A DNA stretch of 64,000 nucleotides from assembly GCF_042675965.1 (NCBI RefSeq), contig NZ_JBHTKJ010000046.1, forward strand, positions 1 through 64,000, given 5' to 3'. The notes below the pieces were generated by a model that ran no database searches, was not told the origin of the DNA, and was given only the letters and a program-made list of their open reading frames with translations. The translations under genes were made by a program, and so were the position numbers. This stretch comes from Virgibacillus_R byunsanensis (GTDB lineage Bacteria; Bacillota; Bacilli; Bacillales; Amphibacillaceae). The stretch's first letter is position 1, and the number at the start of each line of letters is the position of its first letter. Positions 8,768 through 18,358 of the stretch are shown here, in pieces.

Positions 8768-9661
8768 TCATTTTTTAAGGATATAGCGCTTCTTCTCTTT
8801 TACACCATCTCTTAAAAATGACACGGCTTCTCTTGTTTCGTCTAAATGCTTAATCGTATCCTCATACTCCTCAGATGCTAAACACATCAACAGAATATCA
8901 ATTACATGGAGTTGTGCAATCCTGGATGACGTTGCCCCGCTTCTAAACGTCGCCTCCCTTGCTGCTGAGGTATGTAGTTGTATATCAGAAAAAGGCGTAA
9001 CAGCTGATCGTCCGTATTTAGTAATACTAATTGTCGTTGAGTCTTTTTGTTTGGCCAGTTCTAATAAATTGACAACTTCCTTTGTATTTCCTGAAAAAGT
9101 AACCCCCACAACAACATCTTCTGGGCCTTTATTGGCAATGGCTGTTGCTGCCATGTGCACATCTGAAAAAGACTGTGCATTTTTGTCAATCCGAATAAAC
9201 TTCTGTTCTGCATCCTTTGCTGCAATATAGGATGCCCCAAATCCGATAAACACGATTGATTTAGCCTTCCCAAGCTTGTTAACAGCTTCCTTCAAACTCT
9301 CTTCACTCATAATGTCTACGGTTTCTTTAAGTGTTTGAATGGTGTTAGACGTTACCTTATCAATGATGTTTCTATATTCTTCATTTGGTTCAATATCCCG
9401 GTAACCTTTAACAACTTTTGCCTGTAAATCACCCGCCACACGGATTTTCAGCTCTTGAAAACCATTAAACCCAAGTGATTTACATAAACGAATCACCGCA
9501 GCACTGCTCGTTTGACTCTTTTCGGCTAACGTTAATGCGGTTAATAATATGGATTCCTCTGGATTATTCAATATATACGTTGCTATTTTTTTCTCCGATG
9601 GTGGCAAGCTATTAAACATTTCTTTTAAAATTACAAGTCCACCTTTAACATGAGACACCAT
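8768..9661 (-). CDS. murR: RpiR-family transcriptional regulator (MurR-like)
   Basis: About 297 residues with an N-terminal RpiR helix-turn-helix (SEKKIATYILNNPEESILL ... TSSAAVIRLCKSLGFNGFQELK) and a C-terminal SIS sugar-phosphate-binding domain (VFIGFGASYIAAKDAEQKF). The start is taken as ATG 9661, because the GTG at 9667 overlaps the AGAAGG ribosome site. It follows the kinase gene by 9 bp and precedes murQ. The related MurR proteins sense MurNAc-6-phosphate. Its likely target is the motif at the murQ promoter; this is inference. A second RpiR gene is at 18359-19204. Confidence 0.8.
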   Translation of the reverse strand: MVSHVKGGLVILKEMFNSLPPSEKKIATYILNNPEESILLTALTLAEKSQTSSAAVIRLCKSLGFNGFQELKIRVAGDLQAKVVKGYRDIEPNEEYRNIIDKVTSNTIQTLKETVDIMSEESLKEAVNKLGKAKSIVFIGFGASYIAAKDAEQKFIRIDKNAQSFSDVHMAATAIANKGPEDVVVGVTFSGNTKEVVNLLELAKQKDSTTISITKYGRSAVTPFSDIQLHTSAAREATFRSGATSSRIAQLHVIDILLMCLASEEYEDTIKHLDETREAVSFLRDGVKEKKRYILKK

Positions 9662-9670
9662 TATCACCTT

Positions 9671-10636
9671 CTACATTGATTTAACGATATGATCGATTAC
9701 TGTTTGACTTGGAACACGATTTCGCATCATATATGCTCCAATTAATGCTCCCCCAACAGGAGACATTTTTGGTAAAACTATCTTTATCGTATCACACTGT
9801 TGTAATTTATTAATAATTAAAGAAGGTAAAATTTCTTTTTCACTAAAAATACCACCGCATAATACTACTGTTACACCTTCTTGGTCAGCAAACAATTTTT
9901 TATACAACGTCTTAATACTATTGCTTAGTTCATCGACCACGTCGATTAATAGATCCTTCGCTACCGCATCATGCTGCTGATATGCTTCCAATACAATTTT
10001 GGAAAGTGGTGATATTTCATTTTTAGGTGTCTCTTTGGCATAAATAGTCTCAATTAAATCACGGGGATTAGTTACATCAAAATATTGGTACATCATGTTT
10101 AGTAACATCGTATCCGCACCACGTCCGTCATAGGCCTTTAGTGCAGCAATGACACCACGTCTTCCAATGTCATAGCCACTTCCTTCATCACCAAACAGGT
10201 ATCCCCAGCCTCCAACACGTTCATGGACATCTTGACTATTAATACCATACGTAATCGATCCGGTTCCTGCTATTTGAACGATCCCTGGTTCACCATATGT
10301 CCCTGAATATAATGCATTAATCGTATCAGGTTCAACACCAATAGCTGGTATATGTGGCGCTACCTCCTTTAGTATCTTTTTTAAATTTTGTTGTGATCGT
10401 TCACTTCCTGCCCCTGATATGCCTGCAAAGAGTGTGTCTACACGTTCAAATGATGATGATGCCTGTTTTTTTAAATCATCCAGCATGTTATGAAACGTTT
10501 GCTTAATAGCTTGCCGAGACAATACATTTGGATTAGTAGCCCCTGCTTTGGCAACTGCCACAACATTCCCATCCATGTCTGCAATCATCGCAATCGTTTT
10601 CGTCCCTCCACCATCAATACCCATTACGTAGCCCAT
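9671..10636 (-). CDS. N-acetylglucosamine / N-acetylmuramic acid kinase, BadF/BadG/BcrA ATPase family
   Basis: The 321-residue protein has the ASKHA phosphate-1 motif MGIDGGGTKT at the N-terminus, GWGYLFGDEGSGYDIGR near residue 145 and a phosphate-2 region with IAGTGSI. This matches the GlcNAc kinase family that includes Clostridium MurK, which phosphorylates both MurNAc and GlcNAc at O6. Here it would convert imported unphosphorylated MurNAc to the MurQ substrate, replacing the PTS route of Bacillus subtilis. The gene lies between oppF and murR; AAGGGATGG precedes the ATG. Substrate is inferred from context. Confidence 0.8.
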   Translation of the reverse strand: MGYVMGIDGGGTKTIAMIADMDGNVVAVAKAGATNPNVLSRQAIKQTFHNMLDDLKKQASSSFERVDTLFAGISGAGSERSQQNLKKILKEVAPHIPAIGVEPDTINALYSGTYGEPGIVQIAGTGSITYGINSQDVHERVGGWGYLFGDEGSGYDIGRRGVIAALKAYDGRGADTMLLNMMYQYFDVTNPRDLIETIYAKETPKNEISPLSKIVLEAYQQHDAVAKDLLIDVVDELSNSIKTLYKKLFADQEGVTVVLCGGIFSEKEILPSLIINKLQQCDTIKIVLPKMSPVGGALIGAYMMRNRVPSQTVIDHIVKSM

Positions 10637-10650
10637 ATTTTTACCATCCC

Positions 10651-11634
10651 TTACTCGTTGTTATCATACAAATGACATGCCACCCAGTGATCATCTTTTA
10701 CTTCTTGATACTTAGGATTTTCGACCACACAACGTTCATGCGCATGTGGACATCTTAATCTAAACGGACATCCCGACGGCGGATTTGCTGGGTCCGGTAC
10801 ATCCCCTTGTAAAATAATGCGCTCTTTCTTCTTAAACGGATCACTCGAAGGGATCGCTGAGAGCAGGGATTCTGTGTAGGGATGCAATGGGTTACTGTAC
10901 AGCTCATCTGTTGGAGCCATTTCCATCATTTGCCCGAGGTACATAACACCTACACGATCACTAACATGTCTCACTACATTTAAGTCATGTGAAATGAAAA
11001 GATACGTGAGCTTTAAATCCTTTTGAAGATCAATGAGTAGATTGAGGATTTGTGCTTGTATCGAAACATCCAACGCCGATACTGCTTCATCCAAAATAAC
11101 AACCTTTGGATTTAAAATTAGTGCCCTGGCAATACCAATTCGTTGCCGTTGCCCTCCACTAAATTCATGAGGATGACGATTGATCTGCTCTTTTGACAGT
11201 CCTACCTTTTGGGCAATATCCAAGATCCGACTTTCTGCTTCCTCTTTCGTACAGACATGATGTGTGAGCAGTGGCTCCATCAATAATTTCTTCACTGTCA
11301 TCCGAGGATTTAACGAGCTGTATGGATCCTGGAAAATCATCTGTAAATCCTTACGAAGTTTTCGGAAATCCCCTTTTGAAAATTCCAGAATATCCTGCCC
11401 ATCATATAGAATTTCTCCAGATGTAGGCTCATGTAATCGTAAAATGGAACGGCCAGTAGTGGATTTACCACACCCACTCTCACCAACAAGTGAGAACGTT
11501 TCTTCTTCTTTAATCTCGAAACTAATTCCATCTACAGCACGAACATAGTTCTTTGTTTTTTTAAAAATACCTGATTTTTGAGGGAAGTGCTTTTTTAAAT
11601 TGTTAACCTTTAATAAGACATGATCTGTGCTCAT
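10651..11634 (-). CDS. Oligopeptide ABC transporter ATPase OppF/DppF type
   Basis: A 327-residue ATP-binding subunit with Walker A GESGCGKST, signature FSGGQRQRIGIARAL and Walker B VVILDEAVSALD. The C-terminal oligopeptide-transporter extension with spaced cysteines (SGCPFRLRCPHAHERC) is present. It overlaps oppD by 4 bp (ATGA type), so the two are translationally coupled. Together with OppA, OppB, OppC and OppD it forms a complete importer, here probably for muropeptides or cell-wall peptides because anmK and murQ genes surround it. Confidence 0.9.
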   Translation of the reverse strand: MSTDHVLLKVNNLKKHFPQKSGIFKKTKNYVRAVDGISFEIKEEETFSLVGESGCGKSTTGRSILRLHEPTSGEILYDGQDILEFSKGDFRKLRKDLQMIFQDPYSSLNPRMTVKKLLMEPLLTHHVCTKEEAESRILDIAQKVGLSKEQINRHPHEFSGGQRQRIGIARALILNPKVVILDEAVSALDVSIQAQILNLLIDLQKDLKLTYLFISHDLNVVRHVSDRVGVMYLGQMMEMAPTDELYSNPLHPYTESLLSAIPSSDPFKKKERIILQGDVPDPANPPSGCPFRLRCPHAHERCVVENPKYQEVKDDHWVACHLYDNNE

Positions 11635-12617
11635 TCTTTCTCCCCTCCATCTTTATACAACCAGCATTTACTTGTATGATCTTCATCAATCGGAAATAGT
11701 GGCGGATCATGAGCCAGACATATATCCATAACATGTGGACATCTAGAAGCAAAGCGACACCCTGATTCATTTAACTCTGTCGGTGTAGGAACATTACCTG
11801 GTATAGAGTACAATTTCTGTGACTTATCACCTAATGATCGAACAGAATCCAGTAAACCTACTGAGTATGGATGTGTCGGATTTCTAAACAATTCTTTAAC
11901 CGTCGTTTCTTCTACTAACGTTCCAGCATACATAACCGCAACCCGTTCACAAGTCTCCGCTATTACGCCAAGATCGTGTGTGATTAACAGAATAGATGTA
12001 TCATAATCCTCTGTTAACCCATTCATTAAATCAAGGATTTGCGCTTGAATGGTCACATCTAATGCAGTTGTTGGTTCATCAGCAATTAATAGTTTCGGTT
12101 TGCATATTAATGCCATGGCAATCATGACCCGTTGACGCATCCCACCAGAAAGCTGATGCGGATAGCTCTTCAGCAATTTCTTTGGTTGAGCAAATCCAAC
12201 TTTATCAAGAATATCAATGATCATTTCCTGCATTTGTTTCTTGGTATATCTCCCGTGGAAGCGCAGTACCTCTGAGATTTGGTGCTCAATTGTAAATAAT
12301 GGATCCAATGCTGTCATCGGCTCCTGAAAAATCATGGAAATTTCATTACCACGAATGTTCAACATCTCTTTTTTGGATAGCTTCGTTAAATCGGTGGTCT
12401 TATCAAGTACAATGTTTCCATTACTTACCCGTAATACATCAGGTAACAAGCTTAAAATCGATAGAGATGTTAAACTTTTACCACTACCTGATTCCCCAAC
12501 AATCCCATATTTTTGTTTCTTTTTAATGGATAAATTTAAATTATTTACAACGTTAAATGTTTGTTTATCGATTTCCACATCAATTGATAGGTCGTTAATA
12601 TCTAATAGTGTAGTCAT
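11631..12617 (-). CDS. Oligopeptide ABC transporter ATPase OppD/DppD type
   Basis: A 328-residue ATPase with Walker A GESGSGKSL, signature LSGGMRQRVMIAMAL, Walker B LLIADEPTTALD and the C-terminal cysteine-containing domain (SGCRFASRCPHVMDIC) seen in Opp/Dpp ATPases. It overlaps anmK by 4 bp upstream and oppF by 4 bp downstream. It would pair with OppF to power the OppB-OppC channel. Confidence 0.9.
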   Translation of the reverse strand: MTTLLDINDLSIDVEIDKQTFNVVNNLNLSIKKKQKYGIVGESGSGKSLTSLSILSLLPDVLRVSNGNIVLDKTTDLTKLSKKEMLNIRGNEISMIFQEPMTALDPLFTIEHQISEVLRFHGRYTKKQMQEMIIDILDKVGFAQPKKLLKSYPHQLSGGMRQRVMIAMALICKPKLLIADEPTTALDVTIQAQILDLMNGLTEDYDTSILLITHDLGVIAETCERVAVMYAGTLVEETTVKELFRNPTHPYSVGLLDSVRSLGDKSQKLYSIPGNVPTPTELNESGCRFASRCPHVMDICLAHDPPLFPIDEDHTSKCWLYKDGGEKE

Positions 12618-13822
12618 TGTAAAACGCTCCTCAAGTCATCTATCCGTTTGAGGGCATCAGGTTGTGTATACGCAATTTTCCCCATAATTACTTGCTTTTG
12701 TGCACCTGTTGCTGAAGGGATTTGGTTATACTTGCCTAAAATACATTGATACCCTAATACCGCAAACGCCATAGCTTCTTTTAAATCACTTGATATATGA
12801 AAGTGTTCATGTGTATATATAGTCATCTCAGGTAGATGATGCTTTAATCGTTCGATTAGAAATGGATTATAACTACCCCCACCACCTACGATTACTTCAT
12901 TAATTTCATAGCCTTTATCCACTAAGAATTGTTTATAGCTATGTGCGATTGAGACCGCTGTCCATTCCGTCACCGTCGCAACTAAGTCAACTGGTGATAA
13001 CTGATTATATTCGTTAAAAATGTCATCCACAAATTGTTTCCCAAATAGCTCCCGACCTGTTGTTTTTGGTGGTTCAATCTGGAAGTATTCATGACTGATT
13101 AGTTTGGTTAACAAATCTTGATGGATCTGGCCCTGATAAGCCATTTCCCCGTCCTTGTCATAATGACGTTCCCCGTCTGTTACTCGGAAAACAATTTCAT
13201 CGATCACCATGTTACCAGGTCCTGTATCAAACGATTGCGTTACATCACTAGGACTGTTCTTCGGTACATAGGTAACATTTCCAATCCCACCAATATTTTG
13301 GATGGCACGAGAACTGTTAGGATTATTAAATAACAAATAATCAACAAAGGAAACGAGTGGTGCACCTTGGCCACCTGCAGCCATATCTGCCGTACGGAAA
13401 TCACCAACAACCGCTATGCCAGTAGATTCTGACAGGGTTGATAGATCCCCTATTTGTAACGTACTTGCTACATCAACTTGATTTTCCCCGTTAAACGGCT
13501 GGTGATAAATCGTTTGTCCATGTGAGCTAATGAAATGAACATCCTCTTTTACTAGGTTTGCTTTTTCCAGAAGTTCATTAACAACACTACCGAATTCTTT
13601 TCCTAGAAACATATTGGCAGAACATATCTTTTGTAAATTGGCACTAGATGGATCGCATAATTGTAATAATTCTTCTCTTATTTCTTTAGAATAGCTTCTG
13701 GTAATCGAATCGATCATTCTAACGACTACATTTTCATCCATTCCATCTATTTCAACAAGTACCGCATCTATTCCATCAAGCGACGTACCAGACATTAATC
13801 CTATACCCACTGTTTTCGTCAT
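12614..13822 (-). CDS. anmK: Anhydro-N-acetylmuramic acid kinase AnmK
   Basis: AnmK hydrolyses the 1,6-anhydro bond of anhydroMurNAc and phosphorylates it to MurNAc-6-phosphate, the MurQ substrate. The N-terminal motif GLMSGTSLDGIDAVLVE is diagnostic; further family blocks are NIGGIGNVTYVP and GGGGSYNPFLIERL. The protein is about 402 residues, a little longer than the E. coli enzyme (369). The ATG at 13822 is chosen because it has GGAGGTG upstream, whereas the ATG at 13837 overlaps that site. It is inserted between oppC and oppD, which ties the importer to anhydro-muropeptides, the products of lytic transglycosylases. Confidence 0.93.
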   Translation of the reverse strand: MTKTVGIGLMSGTSLDGIDAVLVEIDGMDENVVVRMIDSITRSYSKEIREELLQLCDPSSANLQKICSANMFLGKEFGSVVNELLEKANLVKEDVHFISSHGQTIYHQPFNGENQVDVASTLQIGDLSTLSESTGIAVVGDFRTADMAAGGQGAPLVSFVDYLLFNNPNSSRAIQNIGGIGNVTYVPKNSPSDVTQSFDTGPGNMVIDEIVFRVTDGERHYDKDGEMAYQGQIHQDLLTKLISHEYFQIEPPKTTGRELFGKQFVDDIFNEYNQLSPVDLVATVTEWTAVSIAHSYKQFLVDKGYEINEVIVGGGGSYNPFLIERLKHHLPEMTIYTHEHFHISSDLKEAMAFAVLGYQCILGKYNQIPSATGAQKQVIMGKIAYTQPDALKRIDDLRSVLQ

Positions 13823-13843
13823 CTTATTCACCTCCATAATATC

Positions 13844-14671
13844 TTACTTTAGTTTTGGATCTAATAAATCTCGTAAACTATCACCAAATAAATTAAAACA
13901 GAATATCGTAAACACAATAGCCCCGGCTGGGAACAAAATCGTCCAAGGTGCAAATTCCATATAGGCACGACTTGAATTTAGCATCACACCCCAAGATGGG
14001 TCTGGTGGCTGAACACCAAGTCCTAAGAAACTTAGAGCTGCTTCCGTTAAGATAGCACCTGAGAGTCCTAATGTAATTTGTACGATAAATGGCGCCATAA
14101 TATTAGGGGTAATATGTTTTAAAATAATGTTGATCGGTGAAACACCAATCGCTACAGCATTCGTAATATATTCGTTCTCTTTAACACTAATAACCGTTCC
14201 GCGCACAATCCTTGTGAACACTGGAGTAAATACGATTCCAATTGCGACCATCGTATTGGTTAAGCTTGGTCCAAGTACAGCAACAATCGTTAATGCTAAC
14301 AGGATATCAGGAAATGCAAAGAACACATCCATAATCCGCATAATAATTTGATCGGCTTTACCTTGAAAATAACCAGCAATTAAGCCAAAAATGAGACCGC
14401 ATGTTGCGCCTATGCCAACTGCAATTAACCCAACCTGCAACGAAACTTGAGTACCATAAATAATTCTTGAAAATATATCACGACCAAACTCATCTGTCCC
14501 AAAAATAAATTGTCCACTTGGACCTTCCATCGTATGTTCTGTAAACATTTGCTCCGGACTAAATGGGGCAATAATTGGTGCTAACAGACCAATAATAACA
14601 ACCAATAGCACACCAACAGATCCTATTAACCCTACTTTATCATGTATTAATCGTTTCAGAAACTTTCTCAT
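13844..14671 (-). CDS. Oligopeptide ABC transporter permease OppC/DppC type
   Basis: About 275 residues with an N-terminal helix, the OppC_N region and five further membrane segments. FGTDEFGRDIFSRIIYGTQ and EAALSFLGLGVQPPDPSWG are hallmark DppC/OppC sequences. The start at ATG 14671 is preferred over 14704, because AGAAAGAGTG lies just upstream. It follows oppB by 34 bp and precedes anmK by 21 bp. Confidence 0.9.
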   Translation of the reverse strand: MRKFLKRLIHDKVGLIGSVGVLLVVIIGLLAPIIAPFSPEQMFTEHTMEGPSGQFIFGTDEFGRDIFSRIIYGTQVSLQVGLIAVGIGATCGLIFGLIAGYFQGKADQIIMRIMDVFFAFPDILLALTIVAVLGPSLTNTMVAIGIVFTPVFTRIVRGTVISVKENEYITNAVAIGVSPINIILKHITPNIMAPFIVQITLGLSGAILTEAALSFLGLGVQPPDPSWGVMLNSSRAYMEFAPWTILFPAGAIVFTIFCFNLFGDSLRDLLDPKLK

Positions 14672-14705
14672 TGGATCACTCTTTCTATATTCTTTATCTC
14701 GCAAC

Positions 14706-15650
14706 TTATTTGTAACTTATTCTTGGATCTAAATAAGAATAAAGAATATCAACTAGTAAATTTATCATGACGAATACGAACGCTATAAACAGGACTGCTC
14801 CTTGTACCACCATAAAATCACGTTGTGTTATAGCAGTTAGCACGAGTTGTCCTAGGCCAGGTAATGAGAATATTTGTTCAATAATTACCGTTCCGCCAAG
14901 GAGTGTTCCTATTTGTAACCCAATAATGGTAAGGATCGGAATCATCGCATTTTTAAGAGCGTGCTGGAAAATAACTATTCTCTCTTTTGCCCCTTTAGCC
15001 CGTATCGTACGAATAAAGTCTTGTCGTAAAATTTCTAAAATTGATGAACGCGTCATCCGCATGACAGCACCCGCCATCGATGTACCTAACACGATCGCTG
15101 GGATAATCATAATCTCCAAATTTCGTACTGGATTTTCAAAAAAACCAACATAACCAACAGGCGTACTATAGGAGAATGCTAATGCCAAAACTAAAATAAG
15201 CACCGTTGCTAGAGCAAAGTTTGGTACTGAGACACCTAAAAGCGAGATAATACGTACACCAAAATCGGTTTTACTATTACGTTTCATGGCAGCTACAATC
15301 CCTAAAGGTATTGCTATAATCCATGAAATAAACGCCGATAGCATTGTTAATTCAAATGTTAATTTAAAACGATTTAGAATATCTGGCAAAACTTCTTTTC
15401 CGGTTCGCATCGATTCACCAAAGTCACCGGTCAGAACTCCACCGATCCAATTAAAATACTGTTCATGCAGCGGTAAATTTAATCCAAACCTATTTCGAAG
15501 TTGTTCCAATGCTGCAGGTGTTGCATCTGTTCCTAAAATGGTCTGCGCCACATCACCAGGGACGACACGCATGACGACAAAAATAAATACAGATACTCCG
15601 AACAGCACTGGAAATAACATCAAAATTCTTCTCATAATATATGTAAACAT
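14706..15650 (-). CDS. Oligopeptide ABC transporter permease OppB/DppB type
   Basis: A 314-residue permease with a typical N-terminus (IMRRILMLFPVLFGVSVFIF), the sequence RNRFGLNLPLHEQYFNWI and the membrane-interface motif FIRTIRAKGAKERIV of DppB proteins. AAGGGTG precedes the ATG. A hairpin separates it from the upstream binding-protein gene oppA, which would allow more binding protein than permease to be made. Confidence 0.9.
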   Translation of the reverse strand: MFTYIMRRILMLFPVLFGVSVFIFVVMRVVPGDVAQTILGTDATPAALEQLRNRFGLNLPLHEQYFNWIGGVLTGDFGESMRTGKEVLPDILNRFKLTFELTMLSAFISWIIAIPLGIVAAMKRNSKTDFGVRIISLLGVSVPNFALATVLILVLALAFSYSTPVGYVGFFENPVRNLEIMIIPAIVLGTSMAGAVMRMTRSSILEILRQDFIRTIRAKGAKERIVIFQHALKNAMIPILTIIGLQIGTLLGGTVIIEQIFSLPGLGQLVLTAITQRDFMVVQGAVLFIAFVFVMINLLVDILYSYLDPRISYK

Positions 15651-15680
15651 CGTTATTCACCCTTAATAAGAGAATAGAAG

Positions 15681-15702
15681 AGTGCTGCTAAAAAGCAGCA
15701 CT
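15681..15702 (-). other. Intercistronic hairpin between oppA and oppB
   Basis: AGTGCTGC (15681-15688) pairs with GCAGCACT (15695-15702) around a six-base loop. No T run follows on the minus strand, so it is more likely a partial terminator or 3' stabiliser of the oppA message than a full stop. Confidence 0.65.
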
Positions 15703-15709
15703 TCCATTA

Positions 15710-17269
15710 TTATTTTTTATAAACGTTATCTATATCTTCACCATTATGGGCATATGGCGTGAAGCCTTCTACACCATCTCTTACCGCTACATAGTTCTTA
15801 GGAGAAACTAAGAATAGGTTAGGTGATAACTGAAGCAATTCCTCTTGTGCTTCTACATACACTTGTTTTCGTTCTGCTTGGTCAATAGTACGTTTTCCTT
15901 TAGCAACCATTTCATCATAATTTTCATTTGAGAAATTCCAAACATTCGCTGAACCTTCCGTGTTAAAGAAATAATTCATGGCACGATCCGGATCTGTACC
16001 GGAGCCATTTCTTCCTATTAAAATATCAGCAGACGTATTTGACCATGTATCAATATAGTCGCCCCACTCGATTTGTTCAATTTCTGCTTCCACACCAATT
16101 TCTTTCCATTGTTGCTGCAGGAGTTGAGCTGTATCTACCATGTCAGCGTAGGTTGATGCTGTCGTGATAACAGTAGAAAATCCATCAGGATAACCAGCAT
16201 CAGCAAGCAGTTGTTTCGCTTCATCTATATTGCGTTGGTATATTGCTTCTTGTTCTACATCGATAGACCAGTCACCCATAGCAGGAGCGATCGGGCCAGA
16301 GACAAGTGCGTCACCATCCCAAACGATATCTACAATACTCTCGCGATCTGTTGCCATACTTAGTGCCTGTCTAACCCTTTCGTCATTAAATGGTTCTTTG
16401 TCTGTATTAAAACCGACGTAACTATATTCTAGTGATTGATAATCCATAATGTTTATTTCTTCTTCACCATCTAGTAATTCGGAAGACTTGGCAGTTAAGG
16501 TTGTCATATCTATTTCACCAGTACGAATCGCCGATAATCTGGATGATTCTTCCTTCATGGTGTAATATTCTACTCGGTCAAGTTTCGGGACATCTTCTAC
16601 ATAGTAATCTTCATATTTTGACAGTGTTACACTATTATCTGGTACCCATTCTTCAAAAACAAATGGTCCTGTTCCTACAGCTACCTGTTGCAGGTCACCA
16701 TTTTCTTCCACAACTTGTTGAGATACAATAGCTGCACTTGAGTTTGTTAAATTCGTTAAAAATGTCGCATTAGGTTCCTCTAATTCAAATTTAATTTGAT
16801 AGTCACCCATTACTTCTATATTGGTTACATCTGAAAAATAAGAAGCGATATGTGATGCAGTTGCTTCATCTAATATACGTTCAAAGCTATATAGCACATC
16901 TTCAGCAGTCATTTCTTCCCCATTGTGGAACGTAACACCTTCCACTAGGTTAAAAATATAGGTTGAATCGTCTGGCTGCTCCCAGTCTTCAGCTAATTGT
17001 CCGACAACTTCCATATTCTCATCAAACGTTACTAGCCCTTCATATACTTTAGAGTAAACTCTAACAGATGAATGTGCAGGTGTAGTGTGTGGGTCCAATC
17101 CTGCTGGTTCCTGATCATTTGCAATCTTAAGTACTTGCTCTACATTTGATTCACTATCATTATCGCTATTACTATCGTTATCACCTGATGTTTCACTATC
17201 ATCTGAGCATGCAGTTGCTATAACAGCAATAATCAGTATTAGAATAAATAAAAACTTCTTTTTAAACAT
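15710..17269 (-). CDS. Oligopeptide-binding lipoprotein OppA/DppA type (solute-binding family 5)
   Basis: The 519-residue protein has a lipoprotein signal (FLFILILIIAVIATAC) and an acidic Asp/Ser/Asn-rich linker. The family-5 block starts at LKIANDQEPAGLDPHTTPAH, and GVTFHNGEEMTAEDVLYSFERIL appears further on. Family-5 proteins bind peptides, and some bind muropeptides (MppA). Given anmK and the amidase-like gene around it, cell-wall tripeptide or muropeptide is the likely cargo. It lies 13 bp after the beta-lactamase-fold gene. Confidence 0.9.
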   Translation of the reverse strand: MFKKKFLFILILIIAVIATACSDDSETSGDNDSNSDNDSESNVEQVLKIANDQEPAGLDPHTTPAHSSVRVYSKVYEGLVTFDENMEVVGQLAEDWEQPDDSTYIFNLVEGVTFHNGEEMTAEDVLYSFERILDEATASHIASYFSDVTNIEVMGDYQIKFELEEPNATFLTNLTNSSAAIVSQQVVEENGDLQQVAVGTGPFVFEEWVPDNSVTLSKYEDYYVEDVPKLDRVEYYTMKEESSRLSAIRTGEIDMTTLTAKSSELLDGEEEINIMDYQSLEYSYVGFNTDKEPFNDERVRQALSMATDRESIVDIVWDGDALVSGPIAPAMGDWSIDVEQEAIYQRNIDEAKQLLADAGYPDGFSTVITTASTYADMVDTAQLLQQQWKEIGVEAEIEQIEWGDYIDTWSNTSADILIGRNGSGTDPDRAMNYFFNTEGSANVWNFSNENYDEMVAKGKRTIDQAERKQVYVEAQEELLQLSPNLFLVSPKNYVAVRDGVEGFTPYAHNGEDIDNVYKK

Positions 17270-17282
17270 AATAACTCCCCCT

Positions 17283-18341
17283 TTATATATCCTTTAAAAT
17301 ATCATTAAAAACTTCTTTTCTAAATGGGTTAACATTTTTTGGAGCGGCAACGTTTAAACGATTGGTTAATAATCCTACAGTTAGTTTTCGCTTTGGCTCA
17401 ACCCATAATGCTGTTCCAGTAAATCCTGTATGACCAAATCCTTCTGGGTAAATATCTGATACTTCCCAGCCTAATCCCCTCTTGCCTACTTGTACTGTCA
17501 AAGACTCTTCTATTAATTCTTTAGAAATTAGTTCTTTTCCGTTATGGACTCCCCCTTTCACGTACAATTCACCTAACGCTACAATATCTTTTACGTTAGA
17601 AAAGATTCCAGCATGACCAGATTCTCCACCAAAAAAGTAATACGCATTGCCATCATTTACTTCACCAATCATCGGAACTTCTTCATCTCTCCAGTTGGTA
17701 AAATAAAAATTTCGTTCCCTGCACATTTTTTTCTCAATTCTATTTCCAAATTCGGTTGCTGCAATATTTTCCTGATCACTCGGATTATAAGTAAGCGTCT
17801 TTAAACCAAGTGGTTCTACTAATTGCTTTTGAACTACCCCTTGTAAACTGTCATGATAACGATGCTTGATAACTTCACCTAGTAGAATGAAATTCAAGTC
17901 ACTATAAACTACTTCATTCCCTTTATTGTGAGTAATTTCTATATGGTTCAGTATGTTAAACACGGTATCTCCAGGTATATGGGAGTAAAAAGAATGCCAT
18001 GCTTTCAAACCACTACTATGGGTTAAAAGCTGCTTAATGGTAATTGGTGCTAATAATTTATTTCGTTTCGTTTGCGGCAGGCAGTCTTCCAGCCTTGAAG
18101 ACAATGATAAAACGTTTTCATTATTCATTTTTAAAATAATCGTAGAGGTCACTAGTTTTGTTAAACTTGCAAGATCAAAAACGGTTTCTTGTTCACAGGG
18201 ATTTTTATCGTTTATATTTGATACCCCATAAGCCCGGTGAAATACGTTTTTACCATTAACCGAAATAGAACAAACTCCTCCTGTAAAGAAATCCTCTGAC
18301 ATATATTTTTTAAAAATAGAATCGATATTGTTAAACATCAC
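17283..18341 (-). CDS. Serine beta-lactamase-fold hydrolase (AmiE/penicillin-binding-protein-like), apparently cytosolic
   Basis: The 352-residue protein has the class-C beta-lactamase motifs. The catalytic SxxK is SLTK in DLASLTKLVTS, the YxN motif is YSDLN near residue 145, and HTGFTGT near 300 stands for the third motif. In Bacillus subtilis the matching position in the mur cluster holds AmiE (YbbE), a secreted N-acetylmuramoyl-L-alanine amidase of this fold. Here no signal peptide is visible, so cleavage of MurNAc-peptides after import is a reasonable inference. The start is GTG 18341 or ATG 18338 behind GGAGTG. An esterase or peptidase role cannot be excluded. Confidence 0.75.
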   Translation of the reverse strand: MMFNNIDSIFKKYMSEDFFTGGVCSISVNGKNVFHRAYGVSNINDKNPCEQETVFDLASLTKLVTSTIILKMNNENVLSLSSRLEDCLPQTKRNKLLAPITIKQLLTHSSGLKAWHSFYSHIPGDTVFNILNHIEITHNKGNEVVYSDLNFILLGEVIKHRYHDSLQGVVQKQLVEPLGLKTLTYNPSDQENIAATEFGNRIEKKMCRERNFYFTNWRDEEVPMIGEVNDGNAYYFFGGESGHAGIFSNVKDIVALGELYVKGGVHNGKELISKELIEESLTVQVGKRGLGWEVSDIYPEGFGHTGFTGTALWVEPKRKLTVGLLTNRLNVAAPKNVNPFRKEVFNDILKDI

Positions 18342-18358
18342 TATGTATCACTCCATTA

